Shown here: in pieces, positions 1 through 6,586 of the stretch
Layout of the letters: each line of letters begins with the position of its first letter
Numbering within the stretch: the stretch's first letter is position 1
Source of the DNA: DASSHC01 sp035693105
GTDB taxonomy: Bacteria > Chloroflexota > Chloroflexia > Thermomicrobiales > Thermomicrobiaceae
Assembly: GCA_035693105.1 (NCBI GenBank)
Contig: DASSHC010000456.1
Span: 1 to 20,675, forward strand
Length of the DNA stretch: 20,675 bases
Direction: 5' to 3'
The notes under the pieces: generated by a model
Told to the model about the DNA's origin: nothing
Seen by the model: the letters and a program-made list of their open reading frames with translations, nothing else
Database searches by the model: none
Position numbers and translations under genes: made by a program

Positions 1-1
1 G

Positions 2-271
2 CCCCGGAACGTTGTCGCGCAAGACTACGCGTTGACCGAGCGGTACCGAGGGGCCTTCATCGAGCAGTGGTTGGAGAACGGCCCCGGCGATCGAGCCGCA
101 CGTGAAGCGACCTACGCACAACAGGCCGCGCGCGAAGAGGTCCTGTTCGACGTGCTCAGCCACCTCGATGAAATGCACGGCGGAGCGACGCGCTATCTGC
201 TCGACGCCGGCCTCACGGTCGAAGACATTGCCCGGATCCAGGCGCGGATTCTCACCGCCGGCGAGGACTAG
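2..271 (+). CDS. C-terminal part of a tyrosine-protein phosphatase-like protein (5' truncated)
   Basis: The frame is open from the window edge to the TAG at 269-271, so this is the last roughly 89 codons of a longer gene. A TTG at 32 is in frame but gives a meaningless 79-residue protein, so I read through it. The visible tail runs VVAQDYALTERY, then a helical stretch ending in LSHLDEMHGGATRYLLDAGL and TVEDIARIQARIL. This matches the C-terminal helical end of bacterial Y_phosphatase3-type tyrosine/serine phosphatases, which commonly end in a 'YGG..xYL...G(L/V)t..di..lr..l' signature. The catalytic HCxxGxxR loop would lie upstream, outside the window, so activity cannot be judged. The family call rests on pattern memory of the tail only. 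Confidence 0.6.
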   Translation, partial: PRNVVAQDYALTERYRGAFIEQWLENGPGDRAAREATYAQQAAREEVLFDVLSHLDEMHGGATRYLLDAGLTVEDIARIQARILTAGED

Positions 272-366
272 GGTAAGCGCAGTTTTCGACGCGTGGCCTG
301 TCACCCCTCGATCAGCCTGCTCCCGACGGTGGAGCTGGAGCCACCATCGCTTACGAATCGAACAGC

Positions 367-395
367 TATACATCAGGGCGCATTGCGGTTATCAT
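367..395 (+). promoter_or_regulatory. Possible sigma-70-like promoter upstream of the SnoaL-like gene
   Basis: TATACA at 367-372 and TATCAT at 390-395 are separated by 17 nt, the ideal spacing for a housekeeping promoter. The -10 differs from consensus at one position and the -35 at two. The SnoaL-like start codon lies 57 nt downstream. The hexamer TATCAT recurs upstream of other genes in this window, which raises its credibility, but no experimental support exists here. Confidence 0.35.
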
Positions 396-452
396 GGGCA
401 GGTGACCGAAGTTTCATCGTATGTCGCCCCATCCGGGGAAGGAGGACGTGTC

Positions 453-884
453 ATGTCCGAGGCAGACAACATGGCGCTGGTCCGCCGCTTCATCGAGCAT
501 GGCTACCAGGAAGCCATGAGCGGCAAGCTCGACGTGGTCCATCAATATTTCGCGGATAACTACCAGGACCATACGCCCCTCCATCCGGAGCACGCGGGAG
601 TTCACGGCGTAAAGGAGCTCATCGCGGATACCGGGCAGGCGACACCGGACCTGCGCATGGAGGTTCTGCATCTTGCGGCTGAGGGGGACATGGTCTTCGT
701 CCACTGGCGGGCGACCGGCACCCATCAGCAACAGCACCAGGTCACGAAGCATGTGCGCCATCTCGAACCGTCGGGTGAAGCGGGAACGGTCTCCGGTATC
801 AACCTGTATCGAGTTGAGGGAGGTAAGTTCGTCGAGAGCTGGAATTACAACAACGTGCTCGAATACGCCCAGTCCCACAGCTGA
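453..884 (+). CDS. SnoaL-like / NTF2-fold ester-cyclase-type protein, 143 aa
   Basis: A small single-domain protein of the SnoaL-like polyketide-cyclase/ester-cyclase group in the NTF2-like superfamily. Diagnostic features are the N-terminal helix NMALVRRFIEHGYQEA, the NYQDHTPLHPEHAG segment around residues 36-49 with the conserved Asp-His pair, HGVKELI, the strand pair MEVLHLAAEGDMVFVHW, and the terminal strand with KFVESWNYNN. Its length is usual for the family. The start at 453 is set by a strong AAGGAGGA Shine-Dalgarno about 6 nt upstream; longer in-frame extensions lack one. It appears monocistronic, with a possible promoter at 367-395 and an intrinsic terminator at 982-1011. Family members range from polyketide cyclases to catalytically unassigned proteins, and no neighbour indicates a substrate. 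Confidence 0.85.
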   Translation: MSEADNMALVRRFIEHGYQEAMSGKLDVVHQYFADNYQDHTPLHPEHAGVHGVKELIADTGQATPDLRMEVLHLAAEGDMVFVHWRATGTHQQQHQVTKHVRHLEPSGEAGTVSGINLYRVEGGKFVESWNYNNVLEYAQSHS

Positions 885-981
885 GGCGAGACGCGGCTCG
901 GCACCTCCGATATTGGGGCGCCGGGGCAATTCCGGCGCTCTGCAGTGCCGGTCGTGTGGGTCGAGATGCGCTCGCCGAACA

Positions 982-1011
982 GGCTGACGTTGATCGTCAG
1001 CCTTCTTTTTT
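982..1011 (+). terminator. Rho-independent terminator
   Basis: A perfect 8-bp stem, GGCTGACG (982-989) with CGTCAGCC (995-1002), encloses a 5-nt TTGAT loop. It is followed at once by TTCTTTTTT (1003-1011). It lies 98 nt after the SnoaL-like stop and ends that transcript. The next gene starts 167 nt further on. This is the only classic stem plus T-tract terminator I found in the window. Confidence 0.85.
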
Positions 1012-1177
1012 CATGCCCTGGCCATACCGTGAGCCGGTCGCGAGATCGTCAGTTGACCGTGGTAAAGCTGGACACTTTCCACAGCCACGGCAGCTTCGGC
1101 CATCCTCGCGCGCCGGTCCGCGGCTATCATGGCAAGGTGTGAAGGAGCGGTATCGGCAGCGGGAGGAGAGGCCGGGA

Positions 1178-2242
1178 ATGGCTGGCTATCGCATCGCGGT
1201 CATGGAGGGCGACGGGATCGGGCCGGAAGTGGTGGGGGCGGCCTGCCGGGTGCTCGAAGCCGCGCTGGCGCGCGAGCCGGCGCCGGCGGTGGACTTCGTG
1301 CCGCTGCCAGTGGGGCTGGCGGCATTCGAGGCGCACGGCTCGACGCTGCCGACGGCGACTCTGGCGGCGCTCGAAGGCTGCGACGGCTGGCTGCTCGGGC
1401 CGTTGACGACCCACGTCTACCAGGGCGAGGCGATGCCCAACGCCAGCGCCGCGCTGCGTACCGGCTTTCAGCTCTACGCCAACCTGCGCCCGGCCCGCTC
1501 GTATTCGGGAGTGGCGGCGCTGCACCAGGACGTCGATCTGGTAGTGGTGCGCGAGAACACCGAGGGCTTCTACGCCGACCGCAACCTGCTCGACGGCAAC
1601 GGCGAGCTGCGTCCCGACGCCGACACCGTGCTCTCGCTGCGGGTGGTGACGCGGCGGGCCAGCGAGCGCATCGCCCGGGCGGGTTTCGAGCTGGCGCGGC
1701 GGCGGCGCCAGCACGTCACGCTGGTGCACAAGGCGAACGTGCTGCGGCGGGGCGACGGCCTCTTCCTGGAAGTGGCGCGGCAGGTGGCGGCCGGCTACCC
1801 CGAGGTGGCGGTCGACGACTATCACGTCGATGCCTTCGCCATGCATCTGGTGCTGCGGCCGCGCGACTACGACGTGATCGTGACCACGAACCTCTTCGGC
1901 GACGTGCTCTCCGACGAGGCCGCCGGGCTGATCGGCGGGCTCGGCCTGGCGCCCGGCCTCAACGCGGGCGAGCGCTATGCCATGGCGCAGGCAGTCCACG
2001 GCTCAGCGCCCGATATCGCCGGGCAGGGAATCGCCAACCCGGCCGCCAGCATCCTCTCGGCGGCCATGCTCTGCGACTGGCTCGGCGCGCGCCACGGCGA
2101 TGGCGCCGCCCGCGCCGTGGCCACGCGCATCGACGCCGCCGTCGCCGCCGCGCTGCGTGACCCGCGCGCCCACACGCCCGACCTCGGCGGGTGCGCGACG
2201 ACGGAGGCGATGACGGAGGCGATCGTGGCGGCGCTGGGGTGA
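1178..2242 (+). CDS. Isocitrate/isopropylmalate/homoisocitrate dehydrogenase family protein, 354 aa
   Basis: An NAD(P)-dependent beta-decarboxylating dehydrogenase of the IDH/IPMDH superfamily, probably oxidising and decarboxylating a 2-hydroxy acid in a metal-dependent reaction. Visible hallmarks are GDGIGPEV (residues 11-18), YANLRPARS (100-108), RENTEGFY (125-132, with the catalytic Tyr), VHKANVLR (183-190, with the catalytic Lys185), metal-binding Asp218, Asp242 and Asp246 in NLFGDVLSDEAAGLIGGLG, and the nucleotide-loop signature HGSAPDIAGQGIANPAA (274-290). Length is normal. The RENTEG and NLRP motifs resemble NAD-type isocitrate or homoisocitrate enzymes more than leucine-pathway LeuB, but the substrate is not settled. 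ATG 1178 follows GGGAGGAG by about 9 nt; a GTG at 1139 would add 13 unconserved residues. No leucine or TCA genes adjoin it. Confidence 0.9.
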   Translation: MAGYRIAVMEGDGIGPEVVGAACRVLEAALAREPAPAVDFVPLPVGLAAFEAHGSTLPTATLAALEGCDGWLLGPLTTHVYQGEAMPNASAALRTGFQLYANLRPARSYSGVAALHQDVDLVVVRENTEGFYADRNLLDGNGELRPDADTVLSLRVVTRRASERIARAGFELARRRRQHVTLVHKANVLRRGDGLFLEVARQVAAGYPEVAVDDYHVDAFAMHLVLRPRDYDVIVTTNLFGDVLSDEAAGLIGGLGLAPGLNAGERYAMAQAVHGSAPDIAGQGIANPAASILSAAMLCDWLGARHGDGAARAVATRIDAAVAAALRDPRAHTPDLGGCATTEAMTEAIVAALG

Positions 2243-2280
2243 GGGGTGGCTTACGAGCGGCATCGTAGGCAGGTGATGCC

Positions 2281-2394
2281 GGATCCCTCCACTGCGGTTG
2301 GGATGACAGGGGTAATAGGGGGCTGACGAGCACGGCAAGTCGTATTCGCCCGCCCCGTTCTATCACCGTCATCCCGAGCGCAGTCGAGGGATCC
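2281..2394. repeat. Inverted pair of REP-like repeats between convergent genes
   Basis: A 27-nt unit at 2281-2307 starts GGATCCCTCCACTGCG and ends GGGATGAC. It recurs in inverted orientation at 2368-2394, matching 24 of 27 positions by eye. The pair flanks about 60 nt and could fold into a long hairpin. It sits in the 190-nt gap between the stops of two convergent genes, a usual place for dispersed REP/REPIN elements and possible bidirectional termination. The unit's core ('GGGATGAC' plus 'GGATCCCTCGACTGCG') resembles a repeat often seen dispersed in environmental bacterial genomes. That last point is from memory, not a search. Confidence 0.7.
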
Positions 2395-2432
2395 GTCCTC
2401 TTGCGGCACGCTGCCTAATCGAAGCGCCCGCG

Positions 2433-3446
2433 TCACTCCTCAGGGATGTGCGCGGCCAGGACCTCCAGGTTGTCCCAGCCCATGCCGCGCTCGCCGCGCT
2501 CGATGGCGTGCACCAGGTCGATGATCGCGGCGTTCATCGGCGCCGGGATGCCCAGCTCCCGGCCGCGCGCGATGATCTCCTGCTGGCGGTCGACGTCGGT
2601 CGCGCGCTGCTTGACCTTCAGATCGCGCCAGTGGCCCATGTGCTGCTTCTCGCCGCTCATCTCCTGCGCCACGATAGCGAGCTGGGTGTCGGCGTGGGTG
2701 GCCCAGCCGGCGGCCGGCAGGAAGGCGGTGGGGTCGAAGCCGCCGATGCGCTCCAGGTGGTAGCCCTGGGCGGCGGCGATGCGCGCGGTCTCGGCGGCCG
2801 CGGCGCGCGCCACCGCGCGGGCCAGCGGATCGGCCAGCACCTCCGGCACCGGCGCGTCGACGATCGAGACGGTGTAGGCCATGGTGCCGTAGACCAGCTT
2901 GCCCCAGAGATAGCCCCAGATATTGGTCGTCAGCTCGGTCGGCATGACGTGGCTGAGGACTTCTCGCAGCGCCTCCAGCCGGGGCGTAATCTCGCCGTTC
3001 AGCTCGCCCAGGTGGATCGGCTGCTCCCAGGCGAGCCGGATCAGGCCCGGCTCCAGGTAGTCGGCGCCGAAGTGGATGAAAGCGCCGATGGTGCGCTCGG
3101 AGCCGACGTGGCGGGCGATGACCTCCTCATTGAGCCCGTTCTGAAAGGAGATGACGCAGCCGTGCGGCGCCAGCAGCGGCGCGTACTGGCGCATCGCCCC
3201 CTCGGTGAAGTGCGCCTTGACCGCCAGGATGACCGTCTCCAGCGGGCCGGATAGCTTGTCCGGCGTCAGCGCGCGCACCGGGTAGGTCTGGTCGCCGCGC
3301 GCACCGGTGATGCGCAGCCCCTGCTCCTGCATGGCGCGCACGTGATCTTCCACCACGTCGACCAGCGTCACGTCGTAGCCCGCCTGGGTCAGAAACGCGC
3401 CCGTCGTGCCCCCGATCGCCCCGGCGCCGATGATGGTGATCTTCAC
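2433..3446 (-). CDS. 2-dehydropantoate 2-reductase (ketopantoate reductase)-like protein, 337 aa
   Basis: A PanE/ApbA-fold oxidoreductase that in the classical case reduces 2-dehydropantoate to pantoate with NADPH in coenzyme A synthesis. The N terminus carries the Rossmann motif ITIIGAGAIGG, followed by VILAVKAH and CVISFQNGLNEEVI. The middle has the typical IWGYLWGKLVYG segment with its conserved Lys. The C-terminal ApbA_C helical domain contains DLKVKQRATDVDRQQEII and LGIPAPMNAAIIDLVHAIERG. GTG 3446 is preferred because it puts the Rossmann strand at the N terminus and follows a GGGAG ribosome site; an upstream extension to 3485 looks unconserved. Many bacteria carry PanE paralogues acting on other 2-keto acids. 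With no panB or panC beside it, the exact substrate is inferred. Confidence 0.85.
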   Translation of the reverse strand: MKITIIGAGAIGGTTGAFLTQAGYDVTLVDVVEDHVRAMQEQGLRITGARGDQTYPVRALTPDKLSGPLETVILAVKAHFTEGAMRQYAPLLAPHGCVISFQNGLNEEVIARHVGSERTIGAFIHFGADYLEPGLIRLAWEQPIHLGELNGEITPRLEALREVLSHVMPTELTTNIWGYLWGKLVYGTMAYTVSIVDAPVPEVLADPLARAVARAAAAETARIAAAQGYHLERIGGFDPTAFLPAAGWATHADTQLAIVAQEMSGEKQHMGHWRDLKVKQRATDVDRQQEIIARGRELGIPAPMNAAIIDLVHAIERGERGMGWDNLEVLAAHIPEE

Positions 3447-3608
3447 CCCTGCTCCCTTCACCTTCGTTCCCGCTCCCAAGCCCACGTCCCCTGGCGTGTT
3501 TCTTATGATTCTCTCATACCCTTTTCACCGAGCGTTTACCCAGACTGCCTATCATACGGTACAGATCGAGGAGACCCGCCTGTTCGATGATTCTGGTCTG
3601 AGGTAACC

Positions 3609-4913
3609 GTGACGCTTACAGGAATTGAATCGGGGATCGGGCTCGCGCGGTTGCTGCCGCCGGATCAGGGTGCGCCCGAGTCGCTGGCGGACTACCGCGC
3701 GGCCGGCGGCTACGACGCGGCGGTCTGGGAGCGCGCGCCGGCGGAGCTGCTGGCGGCGATCGAGGCCAGCGGGCTGCGCGGGCGCGGCGGCTCGGCCTTC
3801 CCCACCGGGCGCAAGTGGCGTGCGGTGGCCGCGCGGAGCGGCAGGAAGGTGGTGCTGCTCAACGCGGCGGAATCGGAGCCGGCCAGCCGCAAGGATCGCA
3901 CGCTGCTTTTGCTGAGGCCGCACCTGGTCATCGAGGGCGCGCTGCTCGCCGCCCGCGCCGTCGGCGCCCGGGAGTTGGTCGTCTATCTGCACGACGACGA
4001 CCCGGCGCCGCGCGCCGCGCTCGAGGACGCCTTCGCCGGTCTGCGCCGCGCTCGCTTCGCGCTGCCGCGCTGGCGCATCGTGAGCGCGCCGCCCGGCTAC
4101 GTCGCCGGAGAAGAGTCGGCCGCCATCCGCCGCGTCAACGGCGGGCCGGCCAAACCGAGCGCCAAGCCGCCGCTCCCCTTCGAGCGCGGCGTGCGCGGCC
4201 GGGCCACGCTGGTCAACAACGTCGAGACGCTGGCCAACGTGCCCTTGATCGCGCGCCACGGCCCGGCGTGGTTTCGTGCGGCCGGCTCGCCCGGCCTGCC
4301 CGGCACGCTGCTGGTGACGCTCGCGGGCGCGGTGCGTTGCCCGGGCGTGTATGAGGTGGCCGGCGGCGCACCGCTGGGCGCGGTGATCGGGGAACTGGGC
4401 GGCGAGGTGAGCGCGGGCGCGGGCATCCAGGCGGTGCTGCCCGGCGGCTACTTCTCCGGCTGGCTGCCGGGCGCGGCCGTTGCCGCAGCGGCGCTGGAGC
4501 CGGACGCGCTGGCCGGGCTGGGCGTGGCGCTCGGCTCGGGCGCCATCGTGGTCGTGCCCGACACAGTCTGCGGGCTGGCCCAGGCCGCGCGCCTGCTGCG
4601 CTTTTTCGCCGATGAGTCGGCGCGCCAGTGCGGCCCCTGCACCCACGGCACTCAGGCCATGGCCGGGGTCTTCACGCGTCTCCTGGCGGGCACCGCGCGG
4701 CCCGAGGAGCTGGAGCGCTTGCGGCTGTGGAGTGAGCGCATGCTTCCCGGCCGCGGCGCCTGCGGTCACCTCGACGGCGCGGCCTGGGCGGCGCGCTCGG
4801 CGCTGGCGGTCTTCGCGGAGGAGATCGCGGCGCACAGTCGCCACGGCGGCTGCGGACGTCCCCAGGGCGTGCTGCTGCCGGGGCTGGGGGAGGGAGCGCC
4901 TGATGGCGCGTAG
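3609..4913 (+). CDS. NuoF-like NADH-binding flavoprotein (51 kDa subunit homologue) with SLBB and Fe-S region, 434 aa
   Basis: First gene of a five-gene redox operon. It resembles the NADH- and FMN-binding subunit of complex I. Residues 55-70 read GLRGRGGSAFPTGRKW, the FMN/NADH glycine-rich motif; NAAESEPASRKDR (85-97) and YVAGEESAAI (164-173) follow; and LVNNVETLANVP (201-212) is a NuoF hallmark. An SLBB-like segment spans about 235-290. The C-terminal Fe-S region has ESARQCGPC (336-344) and GRGACGHLDG (381-390). Canonical NuoF has Cys-x2-Cys-x2-Cys here, but the first position is Ala338; Cys415 could supply a fourth ligand. GTG 3609 follows GAGGTAA. No nuoE or nuoG is nearby, so it is probably not part of complex I and may instead pass NADH electrons to the adjacent ferredoxin. 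Confidence 0.85.
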   Translation: MTLTGIESGIGLARLLPPDQGAPESLADYRAAGGYDAAVWERAPAELLAAIEASGLRGRGGSAFPTGRKWRAVAARSGRKVVLLNAAESEPASRKDRTLLLLRPHLVIEGALLAARAVGARELVVYLHDDDPAPRAALEDAFAGLRRARFALPRWRIVSAPPGYVAGEESAAIRRVNGGPAKPSAKPPLPFERGVRGRATLVNNVETLANVPLIARHGPAWFRAAGSPGLPGTLLVTLAGAVRCPGVYEVAGGAPLGAVIGELGGEVSAGAGIQAVLPGGYFSGWLPGAAVAAAALEPDALAGLGVALGSGAIVVVPDTVCGLAQAARLLRFFADESARQCGPCTHGTQAMAGVFTRLLAGTARPEELERLRLWSERMLPGRGACGHLDGAAWAARSALAVFAEEIAAHSRHGGCGRPQGVLLPGLGEGAPDGA

Positions 4914-5175
4914 GGTACGCCTGCGCGTCGACCCGACGCGCTGCACCGCCTTCGGCTTCTGCGCCGAATTCTTCCCCGAGGCCTTCGCGCTGGATGACTG
5001 GGGCTACGCCTGGCTCCAGGCGCGCGAACTGCCGCCTGAGCAACTGGCGCTGGCGCGCGAGACGGCGCGCCTCTGCCCGACCGGCGCCATTACCGTCGAG
5101 ATCGTCGACAATGACGGCGCCGAACCGGAGCCGGTTCGGCCGCGAGGTGAGGACCAGCGCCATGACCATGCCTGA
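4903..5175 (+). CDS. Small [3Fe-4S]-type ferredoxin, 90 aa
   Basis: A soluble electron carrier. Three cysteines are spaced Cys14-x5-Cys20 and Cys58-Pro, within VDPTRCTAFGFC and RLCPTGAI. This is the three-Cys layout of single-cluster [3Fe-4S] ferredoxins, related to those serving actinobacterial P450s. The FPEAFALDDWGYAWL segment after Cys20 is also typical. The acidic, His-containing tail (residues 70-90) is not part of the fold. ATG 4903 lies inside the NuoF-like gene (11-nt overlap) behind a GGGAG site, indicating translational coupling. Position suggests it takes electrons from the NuoF-like protein and delivers them to the membrane component encoded three genes downstream. No P450 gene is in the window. 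Confidence 0.88.
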   Translation: MARRVRLRVDPTRCTAFGFCAEFFPEAFALDDWGYAWLQARELPPEQLALARETARLCPTGAITVEIVDNDGAEPEPVRPRGEDQRHDHA

Positions 5176-5629
5176 GCCATCAGACGCTCGACCGCGGCAG
5201 GAGGGCCTGGCGCGGCGTGCCGCGCTGGGCCGCCAGTTGCGCAATGTGCGCTGGGGCGCGGTCGTGCTCGGCGTCGCCGCCACCGCCGCGTTCTCCGGCC
5301 TGGCGATGCATCAGAGCAGCGCGAACGCAGGCACGCCGGCCACGGCGGTCGAGCGGAGCCAACCGGGAGGAGCGGACGCGCCCAGCCAGTCGCTCTTCGG
5401 CGACGGCTCCGGCACCGCCCAGCCTGGCGCATCCGCGCTGGATGGCAGTGCCGGCCGCGAGCGCCGCTTTCGCCAGCGTTCGTCTTTGGATAACTCCAGC
5501 GGCGACGACGGCTCGGCGTCGTCAACGGATCCGTTCGGCAGCGCCGGCTCGTCGTCCGGCGCCGGCCTGGCGCCCGCGCCGGACTCCTCGCTGGGTGGCC
5601 GGGTGCATGTGCGCTCGGCATCGTCGTAG
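5162..5629 (+). CDS. Single-pass membrane protein with Ser/Gly-rich tail, 155 aa, function unknown
   Basis: I do not recognise a family. The N terminus (residues 1-30) is basic and polar. One hydrophobic helix spans about 31-49 (WGAVVLGVAATAAFSGLAM). The remaining roughly 105 residues are low-complexity, rich in Ser, Gly, Ala, Pro and Asp, with no Cys and no regular domain. By the positive-inside rule the tail should be outside the cytoplasm. The ATG at 5162 overlaps the ferredoxin stop by 14 nt and the next gene begins just after its stop, so it is an integral member of the redox operon. Roles consistent with position are a membrane tether, assembly factor or disordered scaffold. A classic [ST]GA[ST] flavinylation site is not evident; the closest is SSSGAGL. 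An alternative start is ATG 5168. Confidence 0.7.
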   Translation: MTMPEPSDARPRQEGLARRAALGRQLRNVRWGAVVLGVAATAAFSGLAMHQSSANAGTPATAVERSQPGGADAPSQSLFGDGSGTAQPGASALDGSAGRERRFRQRSSLDNSSGDDGSASSTDPFGSAGSSSGAGLAPAPDSSLGGRVHVRSASS

Positions 5630-5638
5630 GTGGCTGCC

Positions 5639-6586
5639 ATGATCGCGAAGATGCACCAGATCGATTCGCCGGCCTTTGCCGAGTTCCAGGCGTTGGGGAG
5701 CACCATCGTGGTCGGCGTCACCGCGCCAGACCGGCTCGAGCGCGTGCTGGCGCACGTGCACGCCCGCGTCATCGAGATCGATCGCGCGCTCAGCCGCTTT
5801 CGTGCCGATAGCGAGCTGCGTCGCCTGGAGGCCACGCCGGGGAAGCCGCGGCAAGTGACGCCGCTCTTCATGGAGGCGCTCGAGCGCTCGGTCCAGGCCG
5901 CCAGATCGACCGCTGGCCTCTTCGATCCCACGGTGCGCGACGCGGTCGAGGCGGCAGGCTACGACCGCAGCATCGAGCGGCTTGAGGCGGAGGGGCCGGG
6001 CCCGGCGCGAGTGGCGCTGCCGGCCGGCGCCTGGGAACGCATCCAGTATGACCCCGCCTGGAATATCGTGACGCTGCCCGAGGGCGTGCGGCTCGACTTC
6101 GGCGGCATCGGCAAGGGGTTAGCGGTCGACTATGCCCTGCGCGGCCTGCAACGCGAGCCGTTCGGCGTGCTGGTCAGCGCCGGGGGCGATCTGGCGGTCG
6201 CCGGACCGGCGCCGGGCGAGGGTTGGCTCTGCGGCATCTCGGTCACGGCCGACGCGCCGCTGGCGGACAGCGTCCTCCTCTCGGCGGGCGCGCTGGCGAC
6301 CTCCGGTCTCGGCCGGCGCCAGTGGCAACGCGACGGCCAGCGGCTGCACCACCTGATCGACCCGCGCACCGGCCGCCCGGCCGAGAGCCCCTGGCAGTTC
6401 GTGACGGTCGCCGCCGAGAGCTGTGTGGTGGCCGAGGTGCTGACCAAAGCCGCCTGGCTGCTGGGGGCAGAGGGGCCGGAGTGGCTGGCCCGGCGGGGCT
6501 TCGCCGGGCGCTTTCAGGGCCAGCACGGCAACGTCGTCACCGTGGGCGACTGGCCCATGAGCCAGGGCGACGGGGGCACGGCGTGA
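5639..6586 (+). CDS. apbE: ApbE-family FAD:protein FMN transferase, 315 aa
   Basis: ApbE proteins split FAD and attach FMN covalently to Thr or Ser of target redox proteins. Matches include LSRFRADSELRRLE (51-64), GLFDPTVRDAVEAAGYD (93-109), LDFGGIGKGLAVDYAL (152-167), VLVSAGGDLAV (177-187), LATSGLGRRQW (219-229), HHLIDPRTGRP (237-247) and the C-terminal VLTKAAWLLG (267-276). The Mg-site Gly-Gly-Asp and the IDPRTG motif are intact, so it should be active. ATG 5639 follows TAGGTGG; GTG 5630 and ATG 5651 are alternatives. No signal peptide or lipobox is visible, so this copy may act in the cytoplasm. Its stop overlaps the next start as GTGA. The flavinylation acceptor is not obvious in the operon. 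Confidence 0.92.
   Translation: MIAKMHQIDSPAFAEFQALGSTIVVGVTAPDRLERVLAHVHARVIEIDRALSRFRADSELRRLEATPGKPRQVTPLFMEALERSVQAARSTAGLFDPTVRDAVEAAGYDRSIERLEAEGPGPARVALPAGAWERIQYDPAWNIVTLPEGVRLDFGGIGKGLAVDYALRGLQREPFGVLVSAGGDLAVAGPAPGEGWLCGISVTADAPLADSVLLSAGALATSGLGRRQWQRDGQRLHHLIDPRTGRPAESPWQFVTVAAESCVVAEVLTKAAWLLGAEGPEWLARRGFAGRFQGQHGNVVTVGDWPMSQGDGGTA

Noticed and set aside
414..929. Minus-strand open frame of 171 codons opposite the SnoaL-like gene
   Set aside because: It is a shadow of a well-supported plus-strand gene in GC-rich DNA, has no ribosome site and no recognisable domain.
945..1142. Short plus-strand frame of 65 codons
   Set aside because: It runs straight through the intrinsic terminator at 982-1011 and has no family features.
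3550..3608. A full sigma-70 promoter for the redox operon
   Set aside because: A TATCAT is present at 3550 but no -35 hexamer lies at 16-18 nt. The nearest candidates are 9 or 20 nt away, so only the -10 is noted in the findings.
3552..4946. Minus-strand open frame of 464 codons opposite the NuoF-like gene
   Set aside because: It is antisense to clear NuoF motifs and its product is low-complexity Arg/Ala/Gln-rich.
4895..5175. Ferredoxin as partner of a cytochrome P450
   Set aside because: The three-Cys pattern would allow it, but no P450 gene lies in the window and the ferredoxin is coupled to a NuoF-like gene, which is the better partner.
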